This document shows positions 17,301-25,893 of a stretch of 64,000 bases of DNA, one piece after another. The DNA is from Bacteroidales bacterium (GTDB taxonomy: Bacteria; Bacteroidota; Bacteroidia; Bacteroidales; UBA932), in assembly GCA_017519185.1 (NCBI GenBank), contig JAFWSX010000018.1, forward strand, positions 62,001-126,000, written 5' to 3'. Every line of letters begins with the position of its first letter. Position 1 is the first letter of the stretch. A model generated the notes under the pieces. That model made no database searches and was not told the origin of the DNA. It saw only the letters and a list, made by a program, of their open reading frames with translations. A program made the translations under genes and the position numbers.

Positions 17301-18638
17301 ATGAAACGATTTGCCGCTATCCTGACACTGAGCATTATTTCTGCCATTCCCGCGCTGGCCGACGGTGAGAAGACTAAAGACGCCGAAGACAGCAACACCC
17401 CTGTTGTCATTCCACTGCAGAAGGAAATAGCGAAGTCCGGCTGGAACTTCGGAATACTTCCGGCCTTCAACTACAACAACGACCTCGGTTTTTCAATCGG
17501 CGCGCTGGCGCAGATATTCGACTATGGTGACGGAACCGTCTATCCCAACTACCGTCACAAGTTCACTGCCAACGTCAATATCTATTCTCGTGGAGCAAAG
17601 CAGATCTGGATGAACTACGATTCCAAACACCTGATTCCGGGCAAGCGCGTCACGGCATCATTGTCTTATATGGACAACCCCCTCTGCGGATTCTACGGAT
17701 TCAACGGCGCCGTTTCTCCCTATCACGCCGACCTGGACCTTCACAAGTCCGCGGACGGCACTCAAGGCTTGTCATTCTATTCTGTCCACCAGAAGCAGCT
17801 TATCGCCAGCCTGGACCTGCAGGGACGAATAACCGACAATATGACCTGGATCGGAGGTGCCACATATTCCTGGCAGCAGTATGCAGACGTCAATTACAGA
17901 GTCTACGACGGTACCGAATCTCTATATCACCAATACGTGGAGAATGGAATGATTCCGGAATCGGATACCCACGGCCAGCGTTTTGACGTGAAGGGCGGAG
18001 TTGTCTATGACACGAGAGATTTCGAGACCAATCCTGAAATAGGTATTTACGCTTCCGTAACAGCTTCCGCAGGGGCATCGTTCTCGTCGCAGACCAAAGC
18101 ATCTGTCTTGCTCTCGGCAGACATCCGTCAGTATGTGCCGCTTTGGCCCGGCCGCCTGACCTGGGCCTGGCAGATTGCCTACAGAGGCCTTATGGCCGGC
18201 TCCCTTCCCTTCTATGCATTGCAGGGTTTTTCAATGCGCGGCTCGTTCGGCAGCCGTATCGTCGGCAACGGTGTCGCCTGGGCAAGCACCGACCTTCGAC
18301 TCCGCATTGCTTCATTCCGAGCCTTGCGGCAAAACTTCGAAATCGGCCTTGTGGGTTTCGCAGATGCCGGAGCTGCAGTTCAGCCATACAAACTCCAGGA
18401 ACAGACCGCACTGGGCAGCCTCACATTCGGCAAGCAGATAGACGGCATCTATTACGGTCCATATGCAAGCGTTTACGATCCAGCCATTGCCACACACGAG
18501 AGGCTGCACTCCAGCGCAGGCGGCGGATTCTGGTTCGCAATGAACCGCAACTTCCTTGTGGCAGTGGAATTCGGCAAGCCGCTTAATCCGCAGGACGGCA
18601 CGATGGGAGTCTACATCAACATGGGGTTTTCTTTCTAA
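17301..18638 (+). CDS. Omp85/BamA-like outer-membrane barrel without POTRA domains
   Basis: The ATG at 17301 gives 445 residues with a clean signal peptide (ISAIPALADG); 14 extra residues of an earlier start were not used. After a short linker, the entire protein is beta-barrel. It has the surface-antigen signature DTRDFETNPEIGIYASV, a conserved RG-type loop region (SMRGSFGSRIVG) and a C-terminal aromatic end (GVYINMGFSF). No POTRA repeats are present, so it is not BamA itself. It is a clear paralogue of the protein at 40252-41586. A LytTR regulator gene follows after 30 bp. Confidence 0.8.
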   Translation: MKRFAAILTLSIISAIPALADGEKTKDAEDSNTPVVIPLQKEIAKSGWNFGILPAFNYNNDLGFSIGALAQIFDYGDGTVYPNYRHKFTANVNIYSRGAKQIWMNYDSKHLIPGKRVTASLSYMDNPLCGFYGFNGAVSPYHADLDLHKSADGTQGLSFYSVHQKQLIASLDLQGRITDNMTWIGGATYSWQQYADVNYRVYDGTESLYHQYVENGMIPESDTHGQRFDVKGGVVYDTRDFETNPEIGIYASVTASAGASFSSQTKASVLLSADIRQYVPLWPGRLTWAWQIAYRGLMAGSLPFYALQGFSMRGSFGSRIVGNGVAWASTDLRLRIASFRALRQNFEIGLVGFADAGAAVQPYKLQEQTALGSLTFGKQIDGIYYGPYASVYDPAIATHERLHSSAGGGFWFAMNRNFLVAVEFGKPLNPQDGTMGVYINMGFSF

Positions 18639-18644
18639 AATGTT

Positions 18645-18652
18645 TATCTTTG
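18645..18652 (+). promoter_or_regulatory. -7 box of the LytTR gene
   Basis: TATCTTTG in the 30-bp gap matches TAnnTTTG and ends 16 nt before the TTG start, so the LytTR gene can be transcribed alone. Confidence 0.5.
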
Positions 18653-18668
18653 AAGAAAAGCGGAACAA

Positions 18669-19532
18669 TTGTCACGTAAAAGACTTGTCATATTCATTTG
18701 CATATTGCTGGCACTGCTCATCCTGCCAACGACTCTCCCGTTTATTCTGGGCCATCTCGTGCTTCCCTGGTGGGCGTTCATCTACTATGCATTCATTATC
18801 ATTGTAAACGCCGGCATCTATCTGGCACAACGCTGTCTGCTCATCGACCGGTTTCTGGTGAAAGGGCGGAACGGTATATATGTATTGCTCAGTTTAATCC
18901 TCCTGATCATCGGACTCGGCCTCCAATATCTCGCTCACGCTGTCACGGGAAGGATTCATCTGGACAACGGCCAGACAGTAAGCGAATACCTCGGCTTCGG
19001 AGTCAATATAGCCCAGCTGACTATGATGTCCGTGATCCAGATAGTCACCACATTCATCGCCATTGCCGTCAACCTGTCGGATGAATGGCGTCTTGCGGCT
19101 TTCCGCTATAATGAAGCAGAGAAGAGCAACCGCGCGCTGAAAAGCGATGTGGAGCAGTTGAAGGAGCAGATCGATTCACTTCAACGGCCGGCCCCTCGGA
19201 TGGATTCCATATCCGTCAAGATAGACCTGATGAAGAAACAGCTGAAGCTGGATGACATCCTGTATGCAAACAGCGACGGGGACTATGTGCTCATCCACCT
19301 TTCAGATGGTTCTGCGCCTATGGTGCTGATGACGCTCAAGTCACTTGAAAAGCAGCTGCCCTATGACCGTTTCTGCCGCATCCACCGTTCATACCTGGTC
19401 AATGTCGACAAAATCGAAGGACTCAAGGGAGGAAAGGTCTATGTTGCCGGGAAACAACTGCCGTTGTCAGAATCCTGCAAGGCTGCGTTCTTCGAACTCC
19501 TCTCCCACAAGTCCATAGTTCTGCATAATTAG
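18669..19532 (+). CDS. Membrane-bound LytTR-type transcriptional regulator
   Basis: The protein has 287 residues and starts with TTG; no in-frame ATG precedes the first membrane segment. About four hydrophobic helices fill residues 5-135, a coiled coil follows (about 145-175, EAEKSNRALKSDVEQLKEQI region), and the LytTR DNA-binding domain occupies 185-285 with DDILYANSDGDYVLIH and RIHRSYLVNV. Such one-component membrane regulators sense a signal at the membrane and bind direct-repeat DNA. Its likely target is nearby, perhaps the barrel gene in front. Confidence 0.85.
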   Translation: MSRKRLVIFICILLALLILPTTLPFILGHLVLPWWAFIYYAFIIIVNAGIYLAQRCLLIDRFLVKGRNGIYVLLSLILLIIGLGLQYLAHAVTGRIHLDNGQTVSEYLGFGVNIAQLTMMSVIQIVTTFIAIAVNLSDEWRLAAFRYNEAEKSNRALKSDVEQLKEQIDSLQRPAPRMDSISVKIDLMKKQLKLDDILYANSDGDYVLIHLSDGSAPMVLMTLKSLEKQLPYDRFCRIHRSYLVNVDKIEGLKGGKVYVAGKQLPLSESCKAAFFELLSHKSIVLHN

Positions 19533-19544
19533 CGGGAACTCCAA

Positions 19545-20039
19545 CTACAATATCTCGATTGCTATGTGGGCGCAGGCCTCTGCGTCGGCCAGGGCGTGGT
19601 GGTGATTGACCAGGTTATGGCCACACGCTGCGGCAACGGTGTGCAACTGATGGTCCGGAATGCTGCGGCCGAAATGACGGCGCGAAGCCACAAGGGTATC
19701 ATAGAACTCATAGTCCGGATAATCCATCTGGTAGACCTTGAAAACTTCCTTCAGGCAGCCTTCGTCGAAGCGGCTGTTGTGCGCCACCAGCGGCAGTCCC
19801 TCAATCATAGGGACAATCTTGTCCCAAACTTTCGGAAACACCGGTGCGAAATACGTGTCCTCCTCGCGGATGCCGTGAACACGCTGGCAGAACCACTGGT
19901 AATACTCCGGCTCAGGCCTGATGAGGCTGTAGAATGTGTCGACTATCTTCCCTCCGCGGACAATAACCACCCCCACGCTGCAAATGCTCGAGGGGTTCTC
20001 GTTCGCCGTCTCGAAATCGATAGCCGCAAAGTCGGTCAT
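19545..20039 (-). CDS. DEDDh 3'-5' exonuclease (DnaQ-like)
   Basis: The ATG at 20039 gives 164 residues starting MTDFAAIDFETAN. The catalytic motifs are DFET (Asp8, Glu10), HNSRFDE (third Asp) and HHALADAEA (His and final Asp), complete for the DEDDh group. The protein is compact with no extra domain, so it resembles stand-alone exonucleases rather than the Pol III epsilon subunit. It starts 4 bp after the TlpA-like gene and is probably cotranscribed with it. Confidence 0.85.
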   Translation of the reverse strand: MTDFAAIDFETANENPSSICSVGVVIVRGGKIVDTFYSLIRPEPEYYQWFCQRVHGIREEDTYFAPVFPKVWDKIVPMIEGLPLVAHNSRFDEGCLKEVFKVYQMDYPDYEFYDTLVASRRHFGRSIPDHQLHTVAAACGHNLVNHHHALADAEACAHIAIEIL

Positions 20040-20043
20040 TCCG

Positions 20044-21156
20044 TTATCCGAAAATCTCGGCCAGCTTGGCTGCAAGAGCCTCACCGCGAAGTCCGCGGGC
20101 TACTACGGTGCCCTGAGGATCGATGAGGAGATTGTCAGGAATCGAGTTTACCGAGTAAACCTCGGCAGCCTTGCTGTCCCAGTATTTTATGTCTGAGAGA
20201 TGTATCCACGGCATATCCCAGTCTTTGATGGCCTTCACCCAGGCGTCTTTCTCCTTGTCGAAAGAAAGGCCTACGATGTCGAAGCCCTTGCTGTGATATT
20301 TCTTGTAGGCTGCGGTGACATTGGGCATCTCAGCCTTGCAGGGACCGCACCAGGCTGCCCAAAAATCTACGAGGACCCACTTGCCCTGTCCCACATACTC
20401 GCTCAGTCTGTGCATAGTTCCGTCCGGAGCGGCTTCCTCGAGGTCAAGGAACTTCTGGCCGATGATGGCCTGCTTGCGGTCTGTGGTTTCCTTCATTTTA
20501 GCCTCCGACTCATCCATTCTGCGCTTCAGGTCCTGAACGTAGGGATGTTGTGTGAAGGGGGCGCCTGAAGCCAGGAGTTCATCGAACTTCTCCTTGCCAG
20601 CCAGAGAAGGAACGTTTGAGAGATAGGCAATCGGAATGAGGTTGTCCATATTCTGCCCGATCATGTCCATAAAAGAATCTGCATACTTCTTCAGCCTGAC
20701 CTCATATTCTTTTACAAACTCTTCTTCGCGGGCTTCCTGCTCGGCCTCGGGAAGAGACAGAAAATTCTGGATGAAGCTGTTGTACTCATTGTATGCGGCA
20801 GCGTCCTTTTTGTCCCACTCGGACAGTTTGGTGTTGAGTGCGGAACCGGTGAGCGTACTGTCTGCATAATTGATACGGACAGGCTTTCCGTCATTGAAGA
20901 GCGGGAAAAACCAGCCTTCGCCGTCAAAGGTGACCGACAGGTAGGCATCTTTCGCAGCCGTTCCCTTCATATTGAACGAGCCGCCGGAAACTACGGCGCT
21001 GTTGATGGGTTCAGACGTCATCTGGTCTACCAGAAATACCTCCGCCCCTTCTGCAGGGACGTTGATGCCGGTGATGTTGTATTTTGCGCTGTCTGAGGAG
21101 CAGGCGGCTGCAACAACTGCCGCAGCGGCCATCAGGAGAATCGAGAACTTCTTCAT
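20044..21156 (-). CDS. TlpA-like thioredoxin-domain lipoprotein
   Basis: The ATG at 21156 gives 370 residues and a lipoprotein signal (VVAAACSS). The N-terminal part resembles the DUF4369 domain common in Bacteroidota TlpA-like proteins, followed by a helical linker and an AhpC/TSA-like thioredoxin domain with the redox motif WAAWCGPCK. It probably reduces or exchanges disulfides in the periplasm. A perfect -7 box on the minus strand lies at 21172-21179. Confidence 0.87.
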   Translation of the reverse strand: MKKFSILLMAAAAVVAAACSSDSAKYNITGINVPAEGAEVFLVDQMTSEPINSAVVSGGSFNMKGTAAKDAYLSVTFDGEGWFFPLFNDGKPVRINYADSTLTGSALNTKLSEWDKKDAAAYNEYNSFIQNFLSLPEAEQEAREEEFVKEYEVRLKKYADSFMDMIGQNMDNLIPIAYLSNVPSLAGKEKFDELLASGAPFTQHPYVQDLKRRMDESEAKMKETTDRKQAIIGQKFLDLEEAAPDGTMHRLSEYVGQGKWVLVDFWAAWCGPCKAEMPNVTAAYKKYHSKGFDIVGLSFDKEKDAWVKAIKDWDMPWIHLSDIKYWDSKAAEVYSVNSIPDNLLIDPQGTVVARGLRGEALAAKLAEIFG

Positions 21157-21171
21157 ATTCATTAGTTTTCG

Positions 21172-21179
21172 CAAAAATA
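21172..21179 (-). promoter_or_regulatory. -7 box of the TlpA-like gene
   Basis: TATTTTTG on the minus strand matches TAnnTTTG and ends 15 nt before the start codon. Confidence 0.5.
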
Positions 21180-21195
21180 GAAATTAATTTATCAT

Positions 21196-21203
21196 TAAAT
21201 TTG
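21196..21203 (+). promoter_or_regulatory. -7 box abutting the DUF3810 start codon
   Basis: TAAATTTG matches TAnnTTTG. Six nt separate it from the ATG at 21210, so the message may be leaderless. Confidence 0.55.
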
Positions 21204-21209
21204 TTCAGT

Positions 21210-22235
21210 ATGAGGAAAAGTGACGTCATAGGTCTCGTGCTGCTGGCATTCGTCGCAGGATGCCGGTTCGTCACTCCCATTGCTGATTTCTACTCCGCAT
21301 ATTGCTATCCCCTCATCTCAGGAGGGCTGTCGCTCTTCGCTTCGGTAATACCTTTCTCCCTCGAAGAGATAGTCGTCCTGGGCTTTGCCGCAGCTTTCAT
21401 AATCGTCCTGGTCCGTGCCATCCGCCGGAAAACCGGGTTTCTCCGATGGCTTGGAAAAACTGCACGGATTGCGATGTGGCTTGTGGTATGGCTGAATCTC
21501 GGCTGGGCCTGCAACTATTTCCGCACTCCGCTCTACGAGAGGATGGGCATCCAGAAGGCTTCGTACGACGAGAAGACCTTCTCCCTTTTCCTGGATGATT
21601 ATACTGAAGCCCTGAACGGGACTGCGGGCCATCTCCCCGCCTGGGACAAGAACGACCTTGAGGCGGACATAAAAGATTTCTATTCAACCCAGGTATCCGC
21701 CTTCGGCTACTCCAAGTTCCGCCGCTGGCAGCACGCCAAGGCTCCGCTGATCAACCCTCTGTACTCCGCTGTCGGAGTGCTGGGCTTTATGGGGCCGTTT
21801 TTCTGCGAGTCGCAGCTTAACAAGGAGCTGCTGGACGAGCAGTATCCATTCACACTGGCCCACGAACTCGCACACCTTGCGGGCGTGACCAGCGAAGCGG
21901 AGGCCAACTACTGGGCTTATGTCTATTGCAGGCAGTCCGGCTTACCGGAAATCCGTTACAGCGGCCATCTGGCCCTCCTGCCCTATGTCTCCGCCAGTGC
22001 CAAGGCCAATCTTCCAGAAGATAGGTATTCCGAATGGAAAGCAAGCCTTGCCGAAAAGGTGCTCGAAGACTATACCTGCTCACACGAATACTGGAATGAG
22101 CGAAGAGTCGGCATCATCGACAAGGTCCAGCAGTGGATGATGGACCGCTTTCTGAAATCCAACGGCGTTTCTCAGGGTGCCGGGGACTATTACGGCGTCG
22201 TCGAGATGCTTATGACTATGGACGGTCGCGAATGA
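21210..22235 (+). CDS. DUF3810 membrane protein with HExxH zinc-protease motif
   Basis: The 341-residue protein has three N-terminal membrane helices (to about residue 95) and a large soluble part with HELAHLAG, an HExxH metalloprotease motif, followed by EAEANYWA with a candidate third ligand. This is the pattern of the Bacteroidota family DUF3810. It may cut envelope proteins, but no substrate is known. The ATG at 21210 was chosen because the promoter box lies just before it. The end overlaps DUF5131 by 4 nt (ATGA). Confidence 0.82.
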   Translation: MRKSDVIGLVLLAFVAGCRFVTPIADFYSAYCYPLISGGLSLFASVIPFSLEEIVVLGFAAAFIIVLVRAIRRKTGFLRWLGKTARIAMWLVVWLNLGWACNYFRTPLYERMGIQKASYDEKTFSLFLDDYTEALNGTAGHLPAWDKNDLEADIKDFYSTQVSAFGYSKFRRWQHAKAPLINPLYSAVGVLGFMGPFFCESQLNKELLDEQYPFTLAHELAHLAGVTSEAEANYWAYVYCRQSGLPEIRYSGHLALLPYVSASAKANLPEDRYSEWKASLAEKVLEDYTCSHEYWNERRVGIIDKVQQWMMDRFLKSNGVSQGAGDYYGVVEMLMTMDGRE

Positions 22236-23041
22236 ATATGGCAGAGAACTGGGAAATATACGCTGACTGGAATCCGTGGCACGGCTGCACCAAGATAAGC
22301 CCCGGGTGCAAGTACTGCTATGTCTACAGGCAGGACGAGATGTACGGCAGTGAAATCTCGAGCAGCGAGTGCAGAAAGACGGGAGCCTTCAACCTGCCTG
22401 TCAAGCGCAGGCGCGACAAGTCGTGGAAGATCGAGAGCGGCAGGCTCGTGTTCACCTGCTTCACTTCGGACTTCCTGCTGAAGGACGCAGACCAGTGGCG
22501 GCCGGAATGCTGGCAGATGATGAAACTGCGCAGCGACTTGTGGTTCTACTTCTTCACCAAGCGCATCGACCGTTTCCTGGAGTGCGTGCCCAATGACTGG
22601 GGTGACGGCTATGACAATGTCATCGTGGGCTGCACTGTGGAGAATCAGGCGATGGCTGACTACCGCCTGCCGATTTTCCGGTCTCTGCCTATAAAACACA
22701 AAAGTATCATAGCGTCTCCGCTTATCTCCGCGATAGACCTCACCCCCTATCTTGACGAGATGATTGAGGAAGTTTCGGTCGGCGGAGAGTCTGGCGTAGA
22801 AGCCAGGCCTTGCAACTACGACTGGGTCCTCGCCCTTAGGAAACAATGCATGGCGAAAGATGTCGCCTTCCGCTTCCACCAGACAGGCGCCCATTTCATA
22901 AAGGACGGGAAGATGTACCGCATACAACGGCGCCACCAGCTCAGCCAGGCACACAAAGCCAACATCGATTACAAGATAGGGCGCTATCTTGTGCCGGAAA
23001 TTGTTAAATTTGAATGGAAAGACAGCGACTACCACGATTGA
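22232..23041 (+). CDS. DUF5131 family protein (radical SAM-like, phage Gp37/Gp68 type)
   Basis: The 269-residue protein begins MNMAENWEIYADWNPWHGC and has the cysteine pattern CTKISPGCKYCYV, which defines DUF5131 and resembles a radical SAM cluster site with altered spacing. FFTKRIDRF and VGCTVENQ are further family motifs. The family often occurs in phages and mobile elements, with no proven reaction. Here it sits in an ordinary operon, translationally coupled to DUF3810, with no phage genes nearby. Confidence 0.82.
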   Translation: MNMAENWEIYADWNPWHGCTKISPGCKYCYVYRQDEMYGSEISSSECRKTGAFNLPVKRRRDKSWKIESGRLVFTCFTSDFLLKDADQWRPECWQMMKLRSDLWFYFFTKRIDRFLECVPNDWGDGYDNVIVGCTVENQAMADYRLPIFRSLPIKHKSIIASPLISAIDLTPYLDEMIEEVSVGGESGVEARPCNYDWVLALRKQCMAKDVAFRFHQTGAHFIKDGKMYRIQRRHQLSQAHKANIDYKIGRYLVPEIVKFEWKDSDYHD

Positions 23042-23042
23042 T

Positions 23043-23050
23043 TATATTTG
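23043..23050 (+). promoter_or_regulatory. -7 box abutting the SGNH hydrolase start codon
   Basis: TATATTTG, immediately after the DUF5131 stop codon, matches TAnnTTTG. Only 4 nt separate it from the ATG at 23055, which suggests a leaderless transcript. Confidence 0.55.
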
Positions 23051-23054
23051 TCAT

Positions 23055-23714
23055 ATGAAAAAAATACTCCTTATCGCATTACTGGCCATCACAACGGTGA
23101 CCTTATCTGCACAGACAAAGAAAGTCTCAATACTCGGAGACTCTTATTCGACGTTCAAAGACTACAATCCGGAGGGCTACAACCCGTTTTATCCCGATGC
23201 CAACAATGATGTCAAGGAAGTAGAGCAGACCTGGTGGGACCTCTACATCAAGGCCAAAGGCTACCAGTTGGAGAAGAACAACTCCTGGGGCGGCACTACC
23301 ATCTGCAACACGGGATACTTCCACAGGGATGTTTCGTCATCTTCATTCACAAGCCGCGTGGATATGCTCGGCGAGCCTGACATCATCTTCGTGTTCGGCG
23401 GCACCAACGACGCATGGGCCGGCGCTCCTGTCGGTGAATACAAATATGCCGACTGGACGAAGGAGGATATGATGAACTTCCGCCCTGCCCTCGCCTGCCT
23501 GCTGGAGATGCTGCAGAAAAAGTATCCTGATGCCAAGATTTATTCTCTGCTGAACTCCGAACTGAGGGAAGAAATCAACGAATCGATGCGCGTCGTCTGC
23601 CAGCATTACGGCGTCCAGCTCATAGAGCTTCACGACATCGAGAAGCAGAACGGACACCCGTCAATAAGTGGAATGAAGAGCATCTGCGAGCAGTTGCTCG
23701 AGGCGATCGATTAA
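23055..23714 (+). CDS. Secreted SGNH/GDSL hydrolase
   Basis: The ATG at 23055 gives 219 residues with a signal peptide ending at LSAQ. The SGNH blocks are ILGDSYS (nucleophile Ser), a conserved Gly region, VFGGTND (Asn) and, near the C-terminus, HPSISGM with the catalytic His in an unusual DIEKQNGHPS context. It is probably an esterase that removes acyl groups from sugars. It is followed after 7 bp by the FMN-binding protein gene. Confidence 0.8.
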   Translation: MKKILLIALLAITTVTLSAQTKKVSILGDSYSTFKDYNPEGYNPFYPDANNDVKEVEQTWWDLYIKAKGYQLEKNNSWGGTTICNTGYFHRDVSSSSFTSRVDMLGEPDIIFVFGGTNDAWAGAPVGEYKYADWTKEDMMNFRPALACLLEMLQKKYPDAKIYSLLNSELREEINESMRVVCQHYGVQLIELHDIEKQNGHPSISGMKSICEQLLEAID

Positions 23715-23721
23715 CCAGGGG

Positions 23722-24195
23722 ATGGAATTCAGGCAGCTCAGACGTTTCAAGCAGGCCGCTTCTTCTGAAGAGTGCCAGGCCGTGCTGTCTTCAGCCTGGC
23801 GTGGAATCCTTTCAGTCCACGGAGAGAACGGCTATCCCTACGGAGTGCCCGTCAATTTCCTGTATCTGGACGGGAAGATCTATTTCCACTGCGCCAAGGC
23901 GGGGCACAAACTGGATGCCGTGCGGGCCGATGACAAGGTGTGCTTCACTGTGCTCTCCGAACCGATAAGAAATCCCGGAGAATGGTGGAACTGCTTCACC
24001 AGCGTCATCTGCTTCGGCCGCATCGCGGAGTTGACTGACAAGCAGGAAGCCGACAGGATCCTTAGGCTTATCGGAGCCAAATTCTTTCCTGAAGGATACG
24101 ACTTGGAGAAAGATATGGCCAACAATGCCCCGAACGCCCTGGTGATGGAAATCACGATTGACCATATTTCCGGCAAGCGTGTCCGGGAAAAATAA
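23722..24195 (+). CDS. FMN-binding split-barrel protein (PNPOx-like, NimA type)
   Basis: The 157-residue protein has the split-barrel pattern YGVPVNFLYLDGKIYFHCAK interrupted at usual points, plus HKLDAV and CFTVL. This matches the pyridoxamine 5'-phosphate oxidase-like group that includes the nitroimidazole reductase Nim. It probably binds FMN and reduces small molecules; drug resistance cannot be inferred. It lies in the plus-strand run SGNH hydrolase - this gene - small basic protein - DUF3784. Confidence 0.78.
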   Translation: MEFRQLRRFKQAASSEECQAVLSSAWRGILSVHGENGYPYGVPVNFLYLDGKIYFHCAKAGHKLDAVRADDKVCFTVLSEPIRNPGEWWNCFTSVICFGRIAELTDKQEADRILRLIGAKFFPEGYDLEKDMANNAPNALVMEITIDHISGKRVREK

Positions 24196-24208
24196 AGGGC
24201 CTTTCACT

Positions 24209-24478
24209 ATGGGCAAGACATACCATTCGAAGCACGAATACAAGCAACTGCTGCAGGAGATGGGCATCAGCGCAGCCAAGGCCAGGGCATCCAGGCATCC
24301 GGGCGGCACCCGTGCAAAAGGCCTGCGGAAACAGGCACTAGACAAGATCCACATATCAGACGACAGGAACCGCTTCGGAGATGCATATGAGAAAAGTTCG
24401 CGGATGAGGAGGATCCGGCGTTACATCAAGCATTCAGCCCGCAAAGCGGCAAAAGAAGAAATCCGTAAATCATTATGA
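24209..24478 (+). CDS. Small highly basic protein, unknown function
   Basis: The protein has 89 residues, of which about a third are Lys, Arg or His, and no membrane segment. Stretches such as RRIRRYIKHSARKAAKEE form a basic amphipathic helix. Binding to nucleic acid or ribosomes is a guess from charge alone. The ATG at 24209 fits the gap after the preceding gene, and the end overlaps the DUF3784 start by 4 nt, which supports it being a real gene. Confidence 0.55.
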   Translation: MGKTYHSKHEYKQLLQEMGISAAKARASRHPGGTRAKGLRKQALDKIHISDDRNRFGDAYEKSSRMRRIRRYIKHSARKAAKEEIRKSL

Positions 24479-24771
24479 CAGTCACAATCATCATCGCGGC
24501 CATTCTGGTCATTCCTGGCATCGTCATCCTTATCGGCAAGGGAGACAATCTCATTGCTGGCTACAACACCGCCTCAGAATCCGAGAAGAAGGAAATCAAC
24601 GTCAAACGCCTTCGGCTCGTCATAGGAAGCCTGCTGGTTATAATGGGTATCCTTTACTTCCTGACAATGCGCGAAAGCTCAATGACATCGATATTGGCTT
24701 TTGCCTTCACAAGCTCTGTCTTCGTCATAATCGCACTAGTCTTGGCCAACACCTGGGCTAAGAAGAAATAA
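24475..24771 (+). CDS. DUF3784 small membrane protein
   Basis: The 98-residue protein has an N-terminal helix and the family signature GKGDNLIAGYNTASESEKK, followed by two more helices and a basic tail (WAKKK). The DUF3784 family is common in Firmicutes and Bacteroidota; its function is unknown. Its 3' end overlaps the convergent decayed hydrolase. Confidence 0.75.
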   Translation: MTVTIIIAAILVIPGIVILIGKGDNLIAGYNTASESEKKEINVKRLRLVIGSLLVIMGILYFLTMRESSMTSILAFAFTSSVFVIIALVLANTWAKKK

Positions 24772-25132
24772 GCTGCTGAAGAAATCCACAGTGTTGCGGA
24801 CAACTTCGTCACGACGCCGGCTGATCAGATGGTTCTCTCCTTCTATGACAGTCAGCGTCGCCTTTTCTCCATAGACTTCCTTGTATTTCTCGCTGCACCA
24901 CATAGGAACGATGGAGTCTTTGTCCCCGTGGAGGATAAGGACGGGTCCCTTGTATTCTGCTGCCGTGCATAAGGATTACCATCGGGCACTTGTCCGTTTC
25001 GGGATTGAAACCCTCGGGAAGACTTATCTTGAATGATATCCCGCCTTGCGGGCCGCGCACATCATAATCCCTTGCCCCGATGGAGAGGATTGGCGCAACT
25101 AGAAGAATCAGAATAATGGCTGCACGTTTCAT
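24736..25132 (-). pseudogene. Alpha/beta hydrolase remnant with internal deletion
   Basis: The reading frame from 25132 gives a signal peptide and the first hydrolase strands, ending in CPMVILMHG, and then leaves the family pattern. In another frame, the DNA right after continues with YKGPVLILHGDKDSIVP and a C-terminus containing ENHLISRRRDEVV, the last strands and His of the same family. The middle part with the GxSxG nucleophile is absent. The two similar strand-turn sequences (ILMHG and LILHGD) meet at the junction, as expected for a deletion with frameshift. It is last in the acyl-CoA synthetase operon. Confidence 0.75.
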
Positions 25133-25143
25133 CAGTCGAAACT

Positions 25144-25887
25144 TTATTTCTCAAGATAGGCTTTACGCTCATCCTCGGGGAATTTCTCGACAGCATACCG
25201 CAGCATCGTCCGGGGCATAATCCGGTATCTGATGCCTCCGCCCGCATAAATACCTTTGAGATATGCCTCAAGGGCTCCCTTATCCTTCTTGCCGGCTTCC
25301 CTGAGAAGCCATCCGACAGCTTTGTGGATAAGGTCGTGGGAATGAAGGAGCAGTATGTCTGCTATCGCAAATGTGTCATCCAACTGCCCGTGACGTATGA
25401 AGGTCATTGTACTCACAATGCCGATGCGCTGTTCCCAGATGGTTTTACCGCTGCGGGCCAGGTCGTATAGCAGAGTCCTGTCCTTGTCCATCAGCCATTC
25501 GCCAAGAAGGCTGTAGCAGCTCAGGTCAACCAGATCCCAGTTGTTGATGTTTGCAGTATGTTCCAGGTAAAACTGCACGCAGTCCTCTTTGGACAATTCG
25601 GCAGTTCCCTTGCCGGGATGCCTGAAGATTTCCACCAGTGCGAGCAGGGCAGCCAGCCGCACCTCGTGGTACTCGCTGCCGATGCATTCCTCAAGTTCGG
25701 ACAGGCCGACTGACCGCCAGCAGGATTTCACTGCTTCCCTAGTCACCGGAACCTTGATGCCAAGGAACCTGTCCCCTTCCCCATACTGTCCCGGACCGGT
25801 TTTGAAAAACCGTGAAAGCCCGGCAACCTGCATAGGGTCGGCCTGCGCAAGCATAGTGGATAGCAACAGGTTATCGGACTGAAGCAT
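25144..25887 (-). CDS. DNA alkylation repair protein, AlkD-like
   Basis: The 247-residue all-helical protein has HEAT-like repeats. The segments FKTGPGQYGEGDRFLGIKVP, EVRLAALLAL, NWDLVDLS and the conserved WEQRIGIVSTM identify the AlkD family, which removes N3- and N7-alkylated purines. The Trp and Asp residues of the active cleft are present. It starts 6 bp after the preceding small membrane protein gene in a minus-strand operon. Confidence 0.88.
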   Translation of the reverse strand: MLQSDNLLLSTMLAQADPMQVAGLSRFFKTGPGQYGEGDRFLGIKVPVTREAVKSCWRSVGLSELEECIGSEYHEVRLAALLALVEIFRHPGKGTAELSKEDCVQFYLEHTANINNWDLVDLSCYSLLGEWLMDKDRTLLYDLARSGKTIWEQRIGIVSTMTFIRHGQLDDTFAIADILLLHSHDLIHKAVGWLLREAGKKDKGALEAYLKGIYAGGGIRYRIMPRTMLRYAVEKFPEDERKAYLEK

Positions 25888-25893
25888 ATATCG

